Below, piece after piece: positions 55,748 through 64,000 of a stretch of DNA of 64,000 nt. Every line of letters starts with the position of its first letter. Position 1 is the first letter of the stretch. Location: contig NZ_NFIZ01000009.1 of the NCBI RefSeq assembly GCF_002159625.1, positions 36,256 through 100,255 of the forward strand, given 5' to 3'. This DNA is from Olsenella sp. An285. Lineage in GTDB: Bacteria > Actinomycetota > Coriobacteriia > Coriobacteriales > Atopobiaceae. The notes under the pieces are model-generated. The model did not search any database. It worked only from the letters and a program-made list of their open reading frames with translations, and was not told the origin of the DNA. The position numbers and the translations under genes are program-made.

Positions 55748-56781
55748 GCGGCGTCGGGCGCGTTGCCGTCATAGGCTCGGGCTCCTGGGGCACCGCCATG
55801 GCGGGGCTCCTTTCCGCCCGCGCCCGCGAGGTCATGCTCTGGTGCCGCGACCCCGAGCTCGCGGCCACCGTCACCCGAACCCGCAAGAACCCGCGCCACC
55901 TCACGGACTACGAGCTTCCCGCCAACGTGACGGCCACCTCTGACCGTGCCGCCGCCGTCGAGGGCGCCGAGGTCGTGGTCATGGCCGCCCCCTCTGCCTA
56001 CCTCCGCTCCACCTGCCGTGACTTCGCGCCGCTCGTGCCCGCGGACGTTCCCGTTCTCGTGCTCACCAAGGGCGTCGAGCGCGGGACCGGCGAGCTCATG
56101 GTGGACGTCGTGGCCGACGAGCTGGGCGGCCGCGAGCGCGTGGCCGCGCTCTCCGGCCCCAACCACGCCGAGGAGGTCTGCCTGGGCAAGCTCTCGGCCG
56201 CCGTCCTGGCATGCCAGAGCCAGGAGGTTGCCCTCGGGCTCCAGGGGCTTCTCGTCACCCCGTCCTTCAGGGTGTACGTCTCCCAGGACGTGACGGGCGT
56301 GGAGATCTGCGGCGCCGTCAAGAACGTCGTGGCCATCGCCTGCGGCGCCGCCGTGGGCTTTGGGGCCGGGGACAACACTCTCGCCGTCATCATGACGCGC
56401 GGCCTGGCGGAGATCGGTCGCGTGTCCGCCGCGCTGGGGGCCGATCCCCTCACGCCCATGGGGCTCGCCGGCATGGGCGACCTCGTGGCCACCTGCACCT
56501 CGCGCCACTCGCGCAACCGTACCTTTGGCGAGGCGCTCGCACGAGGCGAGACCCTCGAGGAGTTCGAGGCGCGCACCCACACCGTGGTCGAGGGCGCCCG
56601 GGCCGCGGAGAGCGTCCTTTCCCTCGCGCGCGAGCACGGCGTGGAGGTTCCCATCACGAGCGCGGTCCACGCCGTTCTGAACGACGGCGTCAACGTGCTC
56701 GACGCAACGGACCAGCTGCTGGGAAGACGTCCCAGCGAGGAGTTCTACGGCATCGCAGACCAGGAGAAGGGGAGGGACTGA
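55744..56781 (+). CDS. gpsA: Glycerol-3-phosphate dehydrogenase [NAD(P)+]
   Basis: Reduces dihydroxyacetone phosphate to glycerol 3-phosphate for lipid synthesis. The Rossmann start is VIGSGSWGTAMAGLL, followed by GPNHAEEVC, the catalytic Lys in GAVKNVVAIACG, and LAGMGDLVATC; 345 residues. GTG start overlapping the plsY stop. Supplies plsY directly. Confidence 0.97.
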   Translation: MSGVGRVAVIGSGSWGTAMAGLLSARAREVMLWCRDPELAATVTRTRKNPRHLTDYELPANVTATSDRAAAVEGAEVVVMAAPSAYLRSTCRDFAPLVPADVPVLVLTKGVERGTGELMVDVVADELGGRERVAALSGPNHAEEVCLGKLSAAVLACQSQEVALGLQGLLVTPSFRVYVSQDVTGVEICGAVKNVVAIACGAAVGFGAGDNTLAVIMTRGLAEIGRVSAALGADPLTPMGLAGMGDLVATCTSRHSRNRTFGEALARGETLEEFEARTHTVVEGARAAESVLSLAREHGVEVPITSAVHAVLNDGVNVLDATDQLLGRRPSEEFYGIADQEKGRD

Positions 56782-57458
56782 TGCTCAACGAGATCAAGAT
56801 CGCGCCCTCGGTGCTCTCCGCGGACTTCACCCGCCTTGGGCAGGAGGTCGCGGACGTCTCAACCGCGGACATGATTCACTACGACGTCATGGACGGGCAC
56901 TTCGTGCCCAACATAAGCTTTGGCTTCGACGTGCTGCGCGCGGTCAAGGCCTCGACGGATCTTCCCGTGGACGTGCACCTCATGGTCACGAACCCGGACG
57001 AGATGGTCGAGAAGTTCCTCGACGCCGGCGCGGACTACGTCTCCTTCCACTACGAGGCCACGGCGCACGCCAACCGCCTCGTCCAGCTCATCCACGACCG
57101 CGGCGCCAAGGCCTCGATCGCCATCAACCCCGCCACGCCCGTGTGCCTGCTCGACCCTATCATCGACGACCTGGACATGGTGCTCGTGATGACGGTGAAC
57201 CCGGGCTTTGGTGGGCAGTGCTTCATCGAGAGCTCCGTGCGCAAGCTCCGCCGCCTGAGGCGCCTCTGCGAGGAACACGGCGTGAGGCCGCTCGTCGAGG
57301 TCGACGGCGGCATCGTGGCCAGGACCGCCGCTGAGGTCGCGGGCGCGGGCGCCAACGTGCTCGTTGCCGGCAGCTCCGTGTTCGGCGCGCCGGACCGCGC
57401 CGCCGCCATCGACGCGCTGCGGCGCTCCGCGCAGGCGGCCTCGGGGAAGCGGGCGTAG
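56781..57458 (+). CDS. rpe: Ribulose-phosphate 3-epimerase
   Basis: TIM-barrel enzyme of the pentose phosphate pathway. Metal and substrate motifs are APSVLSADFTRLG, HYDVMDGHFVPNISFG, VDVHLMV and TVNPGFGGQCFI; 225 residues. The ATG overlaps the gpsA stop by one base (TGATG). Confidence 0.97.
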   Translation: MLNEIKIAPSVLSADFTRLGQEVADVSTADMIHYDVMDGHFVPNISFGFDVLRAVKASTDLPVDVHLMVTNPDEMVEKFLDAGADYVSFHYEATAHANRLVQLIHDRGAKASIAINPATPVCLLDPIIDDLDMVLVMTVNPGFGGQCFIESSVRKLRRLRRLCEEHGVRPLVEVDGGIVARTAAEVAGAGANVLVAGSSVFGAPDRAAAIDALRRSAQAASGKRA

Positions 57459-57462
57459 CACC

Positions 57463-58641
57463 GTGCCCCACAACGTGACCTACCTCGACTACGCCGCCTC
57501 CGCGCCGCTCAGGCCCGAGGCCCTGAACGCGATGCGCGCCTACGACGAGGCGCCTTACGCGGGCGCCAATCCCAACTCGCTCCACACGCTCGGGCGCTCC
57601 GCCGCCCGCGCGCTCGACGGGGCGCGTGCGGACCTCGCCCGCTGCCTCGGCGGCGGGCTCAGGCCCTCGGACGTCATCTTCACCTCAGGCGGAACCGAGT
57701 CCAACAACCTCGCCGTCATCGGCCTTGCCGAGGGCGCTCGCGCGCGGAGCTCCAGGCGCTCCACGGTGGTGCTCTCCGCGATCGAGCACGACTCGGTGCT
57801 CGACCTCGCGCCCGCCCTCAGGGGCCGCGGCTTCGAGGTGAGGCTCGCGCGGCCCGACGCCACGGGCGTTGTGCGCCCCACGGAGCTCGAAGCCCTTCTC
57901 GACGACACCTGCGCCCTCGTCTCCGTGATGTACGCTAACAACGAGACGGGCGCCGTCCAGCCCGTGCCCGAGCTCGCCCGCGCCGCGCACCGCGCCGGCG
58001 CCGTGTTTCACACCGACGCCGTCCAGGCCTTCGGGCACGTGCCGCTCGAGCTTGCGGACGTTGACGCCGTGAGCGTGGCCGCGCACAAGCTGGGCGGACC
58101 GGTGGGCGTGGGAGCGCTTGCCGTGCGCGGGCGCGTGCCGCTGCGCCCCCTCACGCTGGGCGGCGGGCAGGAGCGCGGGCTTCGCGCTGGAACCCAGGAC
58201 GTCCGCGGCGCGCTTGCCTTCGCCGCCGTCGCGCGCGCCCTCTGCGCCGGGCTCGAGCCCACGCGCGCCGCGGTCTCGGGGCGCGCCCGGGCGCTCGTCG
58301 CACGCGCCTGCCTCCCGGGCTCGGGCGTCACGCCCACCCTTGCGGACGACGCCACGGACAGGCTCCCCGGCATCGTGAGCCTGCTCGTCGACGGTCTGGA
58401 CTCCGAGACCCTCGTGCTCGCGCTCGACCAGGAGGGCTTCGAGGTTTCGGCGGCATCCGCCTGCTCCTCCGGCTCCCTCGACGCGAGCCACGTCCTCACC
58501 GCCATGGGGATACCGCGCGACCGCGCCCTCGGGTCGCTGCGCGTCTCCTTTGACGAGCGCGTGCCCCAGGAGGATCTCGACCGCTTTGCCGATGCGCTAC
58601 TTAGGATCGTCGCCGACCGCGCCGGTGCGCGGCGGCGCTGA
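57463..58641 (+). CDS. Cysteine desulfurase (NifS/IscS family)
   Basis: PLP enzyme that takes sulfur from cysteine for iron-sulfur clusters or tRNA thiolation. PLP Lys209 is in SVAAHKLGGPVG and the active-site Cys334 in SAASACSSGSLDAS. TSGGTESNNLAV binds PLP phosphate. GTG 57463; 392 residues. No scaffold, mnmA or thiI gene is adjacent, so its acceptor cannot be named. It is four bases after rpe. Confidence 0.94.
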   Translation: MPHNVTYLDYAASAPLRPEALNAMRAYDEAPYAGANPNSLHTLGRSAARALDGARADLARCLGGGLRPSDVIFTSGGTESNNLAVIGLAEGARARSSRRSTVVLSAIEHDSVLDLAPALRGRGFEVRLARPDATGVVRPTELEALLDDTCALVSVMYANNETGAVQPVPELARAAHRAGAVFHTDAVQAFGHVPLELADVDAVSVAAHKLGGPVGVGALAVRGRVPLRPLTLGGGQERGLRAGTQDVRGALAFAAVARALCAGLEPTRAAVSGRARALVARACLPGSGVTPTLADDATDRLPGIVSLLVDGLDSETLVLALDQEGFEVSAASACSSGSLDASHVLTAMGIPRDRALGSLRVSFDERVPQEDLDRFADALLRIVADRAGARRR

Positions 58642-58656
58642 CAGGAGATAAGAGAC

Positions 58657-59382
58657 ATGACAGAAGCCACCGCCCTTCTTTCCCTGCAGGACCTGGACAT
58701 CCGCCTGCTCAAGTGCGCCTCCACCCTCGCCGCCATGCCGCAGCGGGCGCGCCTCAAGACCATCGACCTTGCCCGCAAGAAGGTCTCCTCCGAGCTCACG
58801 GGCATCGTGGGCCAGCGCAAGGACGCAGAGCTCGAGATTGCCGACATCCGCGAGAACCTCGCGCACTACCACGAGAAGACCGCCGAGGTCCAGGCCGCCG
58901 CGGACGAGGGCCAGCACACCCACCGCGAGATTCGCGACTTCGAGCAGCAGCTGACCTCGCTCGCCAAGCGCATCGAGAAGTGCGAGTTCGCCCTCGGCCC
59001 CGCCAAGGAGCGCCTCGAGCGCCTGGCCCGCGCCGAGCGCAACGCGCGCCTCACGGCCGAGCGCCTCGACTCCGAGCGCGACGCCACCCAGGCCTCGCTC
59101 GACGCCGACTCCAAGTCCCTCCGCGCGGAGATCGTCGACCTCACCCACCAGCGCGAGCGCGCCGCAGCCGAGGTCTCCGAGGCGCACCTCGCCGCCTACG
59201 AGGTCGCCCGCAAGCGCTTCAAGGGGCTTGCCGTGGAGCGCCTGGTGGGCAACGTGCCGAGCGTCTGCCGCGTCAAGCTCCAGCCGAGCTCCTTCCACGA
59301 CCTCGCCCACGGGGACGAGATCACGGAGTGCCCGTACTGCCACCGCATCCTCATAACGTCCGAGGAGGTCGAGGGGGAGTGA
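58657..59382 (+). CDS. Coiled-coil zinc-ribbon-type protein with a degenerate ribbon
   Basis: Protein of 241 residues of the CT398/DUF164 type: ~170 residues of charged coiled coil followed by a C-terminal zinc-ribbon-like end. Normally the ribbon has two CxxC pairs. Here the second is intact (Cys225, Cys228 in ECPYCHRIL), while the first has only Cys204 (SVCRVKLQPS, with Lys at the usual partner position 207). Metal binding may be lost or use another ligand such as His229. Function of the family is unclear. Confidence 0.85.
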   Translation: MTEATALLSLQDLDIRLLKCASTLAAMPQRARLKTIDLARKKVSSELTGIVGQRKDAELEIADIRENLAHYHEKTAEVQAAADEGQHTHREIRDFEQQLTSLAKRIEKCEFALGPAKERLERLARAERNARLTAERLDSERDATQASLDADSKSLRAEIVDLTHQRERAAAEVSEAHLAAYEVARKRFKGLAVERLVGNVPSVCRVKLQPSSFHDLAHGDEITECPYCHRILITSEEVEGE

Positions 59383-60614
59383 GCCAGGTAAACGTGAGGA
59401 GGCCGCGCGTCCTTCTCGCCGTCTGCGGGGGCATCGCCGCCTACAAGGCCTGCGAGGTCCTGCGAGGCCTCCAGAAGGCCGGCTGCGACGTGCACGTGAC
59501 CATGACCGAGGACGCGGAGCGCTTCGTGGGCGCGACGACCTTCGAGGCGCTCTCCGGCGCCCCCGTGGCCACCTCCCTCTACGGGCACCCCGGCACGCCC
59601 ATCCCGCACATCGAGCTCGCGCACTGGGCGGACGTCGCCGTGGTGGTCCCCGCCACCGCCAACGTCCTTGCCAAGATGACGCACGGCATCGCCGACGACT
59701 GCCTCACGACCACGCTCCTTGCGTGCTGGGGCTGCTGCCCCGTGCTGGTGGCCCCCGGCATGAACGTTCACATGTGGCAGAACCCCGCGACCCTTGCCAA
59801 CGTGGCGACGCTCTGCGATCGCGGCGTCCGGGTGATCGGACCCGACTCCGGGCACCTCGCCTGCGGCGAGGACGACACAGGCAAGCTCGCACCCGTGGAC
59901 GAGATCGTGGCCGTGACCGTTGCCGCCCTGCACCGCGACTTCCGCGAGCGGCTCCTCGTCTCCGACCTCGCCGGCCGCGAGATCGTGATCACCGCCGGCC
60001 CCACGCACGAGGCCATCGACCCCGTGCGCTACATCGCCAACGCCTCCACCGGCAAGATGGGCTTTGCCCTCGCGCAGGTGGCGCGCGCCCGCGGCGCGAT
60101 CGTGCGCCTCGTGGCGGGCCCGTGCTCGCTGGCCACGCCGTCCGGCGCGCTGCGGACGGACGTGACCTCCGCGGCGGAGATGCACCGCGTGGCGATCGGG
60201 GCCTTCGAGCACGCCGACGCCGCGATCTGCTGCGCCGCCGTGGCCGACTATACGCCCGTCGCGCCCGCGGACCACAAGCTCAAGAAGGCCGCCGAGCACC
60301 TGGACGCCATCGAGCTCACGGAAACGGCCGACATCCTTGCGGACCTCTGCGCGCGAAAGGGGGAGCGCGTTGTCGTGGGCTTTGCAGCCGAGACCGACGC
60401 CCTCCTCGCCCATGCCTCGGAGAAGCTCCGCCGCAAGGGCGCCGATCTCATCGTGGCCAACGACGTGAGCCGTCCCGAGTCCACCTTCGGCGCGGACACC
60501 AACCGCGTGGCCCTGGTGAGCGCGGAAGGCATCGAGCAGCTGGAGACCCTGCCGCTGCCCGCCGTGGCCGACGCGATCCTCGACCGCGTGGCCGCCCTGT
60601 TGGAGAGTCGCTAG
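59379..60614 (+). CDS. coaBC: Phosphopantothenoylcysteine decarboxylase/synthetase
   Basis: Bifunctional coenzyme A enzyme. The N-terminal flavoprotein CoaC shows LLAVCGGIAAYKACEVLRGL, HWADVAVVVPATANVLAKM and APGMNVHMW (PGMN where the family usually has PAMN). CoaB follows from about 200 with ITAGPTHEAIDPVRYIANASTGKMG and DHKLKK. GTG 59379 overlaps the upstream stop; 411 residues. Confidence 0.96.
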   Translation: MSQVNVRRPRVLLAVCGGIAAYKACEVLRGLQKAGCDVHVTMTEDAERFVGATTFEALSGAPVATSLYGHPGTPIPHIELAHWADVAVVVPATANVLAKMTHGIADDCLTTTLLACWGCCPVLVAPGMNVHMWQNPATLANVATLCDRGVRVIGPDSGHLACGEDDTGKLAPVDEIVAVTVAALHRDFRERLLVSDLAGREIVITAGPTHEAIDPVRYIANASTGKMGFALAQVARARGAIVRLVAGPCSLATPSGALRTDVTSAAEMHRVAIGAFEHADAAICCAAVADYTPVAPADHKLKKAAEHLDAIELTETADILADLCARKGERVVVGFAAETDALLAHASEKLRRKGADLIVANDVSRPESTFGADTNRVALVSAEGIEQLETLPLPAVADAILDRVAALLESR

Positions 60615-60653
60615 CGCCCGGCGCGGGCGGCGTCGGGGCTCCACACCTGTTAG

Positions 60654-60712
60654 TTGGGGACAGTCCCCAATTTGCACAAAAGCTTTATGTGAATTGGGGG
60701 CTGTCCCCAATT
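60654..60712. repeat. Two TTGGGGACAGTCCCCAA palindromes before nfo
   Basis: Copy 1 is TTGGGGA-CAG-TCCCCAA (60654-60670), identical in core to 17611-17629. Copy 2 is AATTGGGG-GCTGT-CCCCAATT (60692-60712). A short AT-rich spacer with AAGCTT lies between. The pair forms a BIME-like unit between coaBC and nfo. Confidence 0.85.
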
Positions 60713-60731
60713 TGCAGACCAAGGAGACGAG

Positions 60732-61586
60732 ATGCCCGAGCTCAAGATAGGCTGCCACCTCTCGACGTCGAACGGATACGCCGCGATGGCGGCAGACGCC
60801 GTCTCCATAGGCGCCACCACCTTCGCGTTCTTCACGCGCAACCCGCGCGGAGGCAACGCCCGCGCGCTCGATGACGACGACCTCTCCGCGTTTCTCGCCA
60901 CGCTGGGGGAGCGCGGAATCGGTCCGCTCGTGGCGCACGCGCCCTACACCTACAACCTCTGCTCCGCCAAGCCCGAGACCGTGGAGTTCGCACGGCGAGC
61001 GATGCGCGAGGACCTCGAGCGCATGGAGCGCATGCCCGGCCACCTCTACAACTTCCACCCTGGCAACCACGTCAAGCAGGGCGCGGACGAGGGAATCCGC
61101 CTCATCTGCGAGGGCCTGAACGAGGTGCTCGAGCCCGGGCAGGCCACCATGGTCCTCCTGGAGACCATGGCCGGCAAGGGCACCGAGGTCGGGCGCAGCT
61201 TCGAGGAGCTCGCGCGCATCATCGAGGGCGTCGAGCACGACGAGCTGCTGGGAGTCTGCCTGGACACCTGCCATGTGGCGGACGCGGGCTACGACATCGT
61301 GGGCGACCTCGACGGGGTGCTCGACGAGTTCGACCGCGTGATCGGGCTCGACCGCCTGCGCGCGCTCCACCTCAACGACTCCAAGAACCCTCTCGGCAGC
61401 CACAAGGACCGCCACGAGAGGATCGGCGCCGGCACGCTCGGCCTCGAGACCTTCCGCGCCGTGGTGACCAACCCGCGCCTCGCGGGCCTGCCCATGGTGC
61501 TGGAGACCCCGCAGGCGGGCCTCGACGGCTGGGCCTCGGAGATCGCGCTCCTGCGCGGGCTCGCATCTGGGGAGGCGATCGAGTAA
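60732..61586 (+). CDS. nfo: Endonuclease IV (AP endonuclease)
   Basis: Zinc-dependent repair enzyme that nicks at abasic sites. Zinc-site motifs are IGCHLST, YNFHPGNHV, LLETMAGKGTEVG, CLDTCHVADAGYD and HLNDSKNPLGSHKDRHERIGAG; all ligands look intact; 284 residues. AAGGAGA precedes the ATG. The stop overlaps the next ATG by one base (TAATG). Confidence 0.97.
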   Translation: MPELKIGCHLSTSNGYAAMAADAVSIGATTFAFFTRNPRGGNARALDDDDLSAFLATLGERGIGPLVAHAPYTYNLCSAKPETVEFARRAMREDLERMERMPGHLYNFHPGNHVKQGADEGIRLICEGLNEVLEPGQATMVLLETMAGKGTEVGRSFEELARIIEGVEHDELLGVCLDTCHVADAGYDIVGDLDGVLDEFDRVIGLDRLRALHLNDSKNPLGSHKDRHERIGAGTLGLETFRAVVTNPRLAGLPMVLETPQAGLDGWASEIALLRGLASGEAIE

Positions 61587-63412
61587 TGGGAATCCTCATA
61601 GGACTCGAGCACGTGGGCCACGAGTGGCCAGGCAAGCGCGTGCTGGAGGATCAGACCATAGGCATCAACGAGGGCGAGCGCATCGGCATCGTGGGTCGCA
61701 ACGGGGACGGCAAGTCCACGCTGCTGGAGATCGTTGGCCACGTGCTGGAACCGGACTCCGGCACCGTCACCTGGCGGCGCAACCTCTCCGTGGGCTACCT
61801 CGGGCAGGCGGACCGCCTGGACGACTCGGACCCCGTGCGCCGCGCGATCTTTGGGGACGTGCCGGAGTACACCTGGGCCTCGGACGCCCGCATCCGCGCG
61901 ATCCTGGACGAGCTCGTGGGCGACCTCGACCTCGACGGCGCCGTGGGCGAGCTCTCCGGCGGCCAGCGCCGCCGCGTGGACCTCTGCCGCGTGCTCTGTC
62001 ACACCTGGGACGTCATCCTCATGGACGAGCCCACCAACCACCTGGACCTCGCGGCAATCGAGTGGCTGGCGGCACACCTCAAGCGCCGCTGGCCGGCGGG
62101 GGAGGGCGCGCTCCTGGTGGTTACGCACGACCGCTGGTTCCTCGACGAGGTCTGCGAGCACATGTGGGAGGTCCACGACCGCCGCATAGAGCCCTTCGAG
62201 GGCGGCTACTCCGCCTACATCCAGCAGCGCGTGGAGCGCGAGCGCCAGGCCGCCGTCATGGAGGAGCGCCGGCAGAACACCCTGCGCAAGGAGCTCAACT
62301 GGCTCGCTCACGGCGCCAAGGCCCGCACGAGCAAGCCCAAGTTCCGCATCGAGGCGGCCCGCGCGCTCATTGCCAACGACCCGCCGCTCAGAAACCCGCT
62401 CGAGCTCAAGCGCCTGGCCGTGAGCCGCCTGGGCAAGCAGGTCATCGAGATGAAGGGCGTGAGCTTTGCCTACCCCGGGGGTCCCAACGTGATCGAGGGG
62501 GTGGACTGGCTCATCGGCCCCGGCGACCGCTACGGCATCCTCGGCGCCAACGGCGCGGGAAAGTCCACGCTGCTCGCCCTCATGACGGGTGCGCTAGCCC
62601 CGTCCTCGGGAACCGTGAAGATCGGCGCGTCCGTGCGCTTTGGCTTCATGAGCCAACACCTCGACGCGCTGGGCGAGAAGAACGACTGGCGCGTGCTCGA
62701 GGTCCTCGGCCGCTACAAGCGGAGCTACCTCGTGGGCGGCAAGATGCAGAGCCCCACGCAGCTCATCGAACGCCTGGGCTTCGAGCAGCGCGAGCTTACG
62801 AACTTCATCAAGGACCTCTCCGGCGGCCAGCGCAGGCGCCTGGCGCTCCTGTGCGTCATCCTGGAGGAGCCCAACGTGCTCGTGCTGGACGAGCCGGGCA
62901 ACGACCTCGACACGGACATGCTCGCCGTGATGGAGGACCTGCTCGACAGCTGGCCGGGCACGCTGCTCGTAGTCTCCCACGACCGCTACCTCATGGAGCG
63001 CGTGACCGACGACCAGTTCGCGCTCATTGACGGCCACGTGCGCCACGTGCCCGGCGGCGTAGACGAGTACCTGCGCCTCCTTGCGGCTGCCGAGAAGGAC
63101 GCGGAGTCGCAGGCCTCCCCGGTCTCGGGCGAGCCCGCCGGCCCTTCTCGCCCCGCGGCGGCGGCGAACGGCAGCGGGCTCTCCAACCAGGAGCGCCGCG
63201 AGCTCAAGAAGCGCTTCGACGCGGTGGCCCGGCGCCTGGAGAAGACCGCCGGCGACCCCGACCGCCTGCGCGCGGAGATGGCGGGCGTTGACGCGAGCGA
63301 CTACGCCGCCCTCATGGCCGCGCAGGAGGCGCTCGACGCGTGCCTGGCCGAGCGCGAGGCCCTCGAGGACGAGTGGCTGGAGCTCGCGGACCGGCTGGGG
63401 CTGGACGTGTAG
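61586..63412 (+). CDS. ABC-F family ATPase, second copy
   Basis: Tandem ABC protein of 608 residues acting on ribosomes. First Walker A GRNGDGKS (37-44) with LSGGQRRRVDL signature; second GANGAGKS with LSGGQRRRLALL. A C-terminal charged helical part (ERRELKKRFDAVARRLEKTAG) follows. The second Walker B is followed by DEPGNDLD rather than DEPTNHLD, a change seen in the Uup branch. Distinct from the ABC-F at 42791. Confidence 0.93.
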   Translation: MGILIGLEHVGHEWPGKRVLEDQTIGINEGERIGIVGRNGDGKSTLLEIVGHVLEPDSGTVTWRRNLSVGYLGQADRLDDSDPVRRAIFGDVPEYTWASDARIRAILDELVGDLDLDGAVGELSGGQRRRVDLCRVLCHTWDVILMDEPTNHLDLAAIEWLAAHLKRRWPAGEGALLVVTHDRWFLDEVCEHMWEVHDRRIEPFEGGYSAYIQQRVERERQAAVMEERRQNTLRKELNWLAHGAKARTSKPKFRIEAARALIANDPPLRNPLELKRLAVSRLGKQVIEMKGVSFAYPGGPNVIEGVDWLIGPGDRYGILGANGAGKSTLLALMTGALAPSSGTVKIGASVRFGFMSQHLDALGEKNDWRVLEVLGRYKRSYLVGGKMQSPTQLIERLGFEQRELTNFIKDLSGGQRRRLALLCVILEEPNVLVLDEPGNDLDTDMLAVMEDLLDSWPGTLLVVSHDRYLMERVTDDQFALIDGHVRHVPGGVDEYLRLLAAAEKDAESQASPVSGEPAGPSRPAAAANGSGLSNQERRELKKRFDAVARRLEKTAGDPDRLRAEMAGVDASDYAALMAAQEALDACLAEREALEDEWLELADRLGLDV

Positions 63413-63482
63413 CGACCCTGCAAAGGGGGCAGGCACTTCTGCACGGCTTACGCGGCGATAGGAGCGAGCGATAAGAACGAGA

Positions 63483-63548
63483 AAGAGCTTCTGCCACTTC
63501 TCCGGCCCCAACCGGGCGGATTGTTGGCAGAAGCTCTTGCTCGGTGAT
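63483..63548. repeat. 14-bp inverted repeat after the ABC-F gene
   Basis: AAGAGCTTCTGCCA (63483-63496) and its perfect complement TGGCAGAAGCTCTT (63535-63548) around a 38-base loop. It lies between the convergent ABC-F and SLH genes and may terminate both, though neither arm has a long T-run. Confidence 0.7.
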
Positions 63549-63565
63549 TGGGCCGCAGCGGAGGC

Positions 63566-63939
63566 TTAGCTCACCGTCACGAGCCTCATGAGTATCGCCG
63601 CCATCTCGGCGCGAGTCACGGCGCGCCCGGGCTCGAGGAGCCCCTCGCCGGTGCCGCGCAGGACGCCCTCGGAGACCGCCCAGCGAAGGCGGAGAGGTCG
63701 GCGTCGGCCTCGGGCTCGCCCGCGAGGCGCCAGAGGACGGTGGCCATCTCAGCACGTGAGAGCGAGGCCTCGGTCCCAAAGAGGCCGGTGCCGTCGCCGT
63801 AGCCCGTCATGGCGCCGTCAAGCCATGCCCACCGGACGGCCTCGGAGTACCACTGGCCCTCGGCGGCGTCGGGGAAGGGAAGCGCGTGGGAGCGGGAGTC
63901 CAGCGCGAGCAGCCACAACGACGCGTGGTCGATCCGCAT
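63566..63939 (-). pseudogene. Broken SLH-repeat protein at the window end
   Basis: One SLH repeat is intact (FPDAAEGQWYSEAVRWAWLDGAMTGYGDGTGLFG, then LSRAEMATVLWRLAG). The frame then shifts: after ADLSAF the next repeat continues only in another frame (WAVSEGVLRGTGEGLLEPGRAVTRA..., ending at the TAA 63566-63568), and about 15-20 residues that should lie between are missing. Upstream of the ATG the same frame hits a stop, while another frame reads on through DAAASMLRYECSHAD. So the gene has a deletion with frameshift and perhaps a second lesion. Since the window ends in a poly-C run, an assembly error at a contig end is a real alternative. Confidence 0.6.
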
Positions 63940-64000
63940 GCGAGCACTCGTAGCGCAGCATGCTCGCGGCGGCGTCTAGCTCAGGAGACAACCCCCCCCC

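Noticed and set aside
63413..63565. A small gene after the second ABC-F
   Set aside because: Only an inverted repeat and short frames without ribosome sites are visible.

Overview
The window is a gene-dense stretch of a high-GC bacterial chromosome with no rRNA operon, prophage or CRISPR array. The gene set suggests an actinobacterium of the class Coriobacteriia (Olsenella/Atopobium/Collinsella-like). Evidence for this is high GC with frequent GTG/TTG starts, a two-subunit glycyl-tRNA synthetase and TrmFO (both unusual in classical Actinobacteria), pyruvate phosphate dikinase, the MEP isoprenoid pathway (dxr, ispG, ispH), SLH-repeat surface proteins, and Firmicute-like ribosomal and translation neighbourhoods. 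The placement is inferred from gene content, not from a database search.

Layout. 1-4014: proB (5' end missing), proA, nadD, yqeK, rsfS. 4013-5048: a REP-associated tyrosine transposase (RAYT) gene bracketed by its own palindromes. 5057-8277, minus strand: a response regulator, a histidine kinase and dinB in one tight operon. 8410-14086: rpsP-khpA-rimM-trmD-lepB-glyQ-glyS. 14147-18717: a half-length PPDK regulator, ppdK and dgt. 18773-26483: a DUF6273-like membrane-anchored protein, rplS, rnhB, yraN, comM, dprA, trmFO and a Xer recombinase. 26696-37328: rpsB-tsf, then pyrH-frr-uppS-cdsA-dxr-rseP-ispG, then proS.

37371-40294 is an accessory patch. It holds two identical tRNA-Ala(GGC) genes, tRNA(CAT), tRNA-Val(CAC), a secreted SLH protein with an extraordinary Asp/Trp tail, a monofunctional peptidoglycan glycosyltransferase, and flanking GTGCGG hairpin repeats. 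40295-42747 has a divergent acyltransferase/SGNH membrane protein and a VOC protein. 42791-50493 is a long co-directional run: ABC-F, a small membrane protein, a site-2 protease, scpA, an scpB-rluB fusion, cmk, plsC, ispH. 50732-63412 holds a DUF512 protein, a secreted SLH/lysozyme-like protein, der-plsY-gpsA-rpe, a cysteine desulfurase, a degenerate zinc-ribbon protein, coaBC, nfo and a second ABC-F protein. The right edge carries a broken SLH gene and a poly-C end that looks like a contig end.

Many genes overlap by 1-4 bases (ATGA, GTGA, TAATG, TGATG), so translational coupling is likely in the long runs. Functionally the window joins translation and RNA modification, envelope lipid and isoprenoid synthesis (uppS, cdsA, plsC, plsY, gpsA, dxr, ispG, ispH), chromosome segregation (scpA, scpB) and cell-wall surface proteins.

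Points most worth a second look: the Asp/Trp-tailed SLH protein; the in-frame ScpB-RluB fusion; a roughly 120-residue insertion with a helix-turn-helix-like segment in the site-2 protease RseP; a PPDK regulator that consists only of the N-terminal half; DNA polymerase IV in a two-component operon; and several families of palindromic intergenic repeats.
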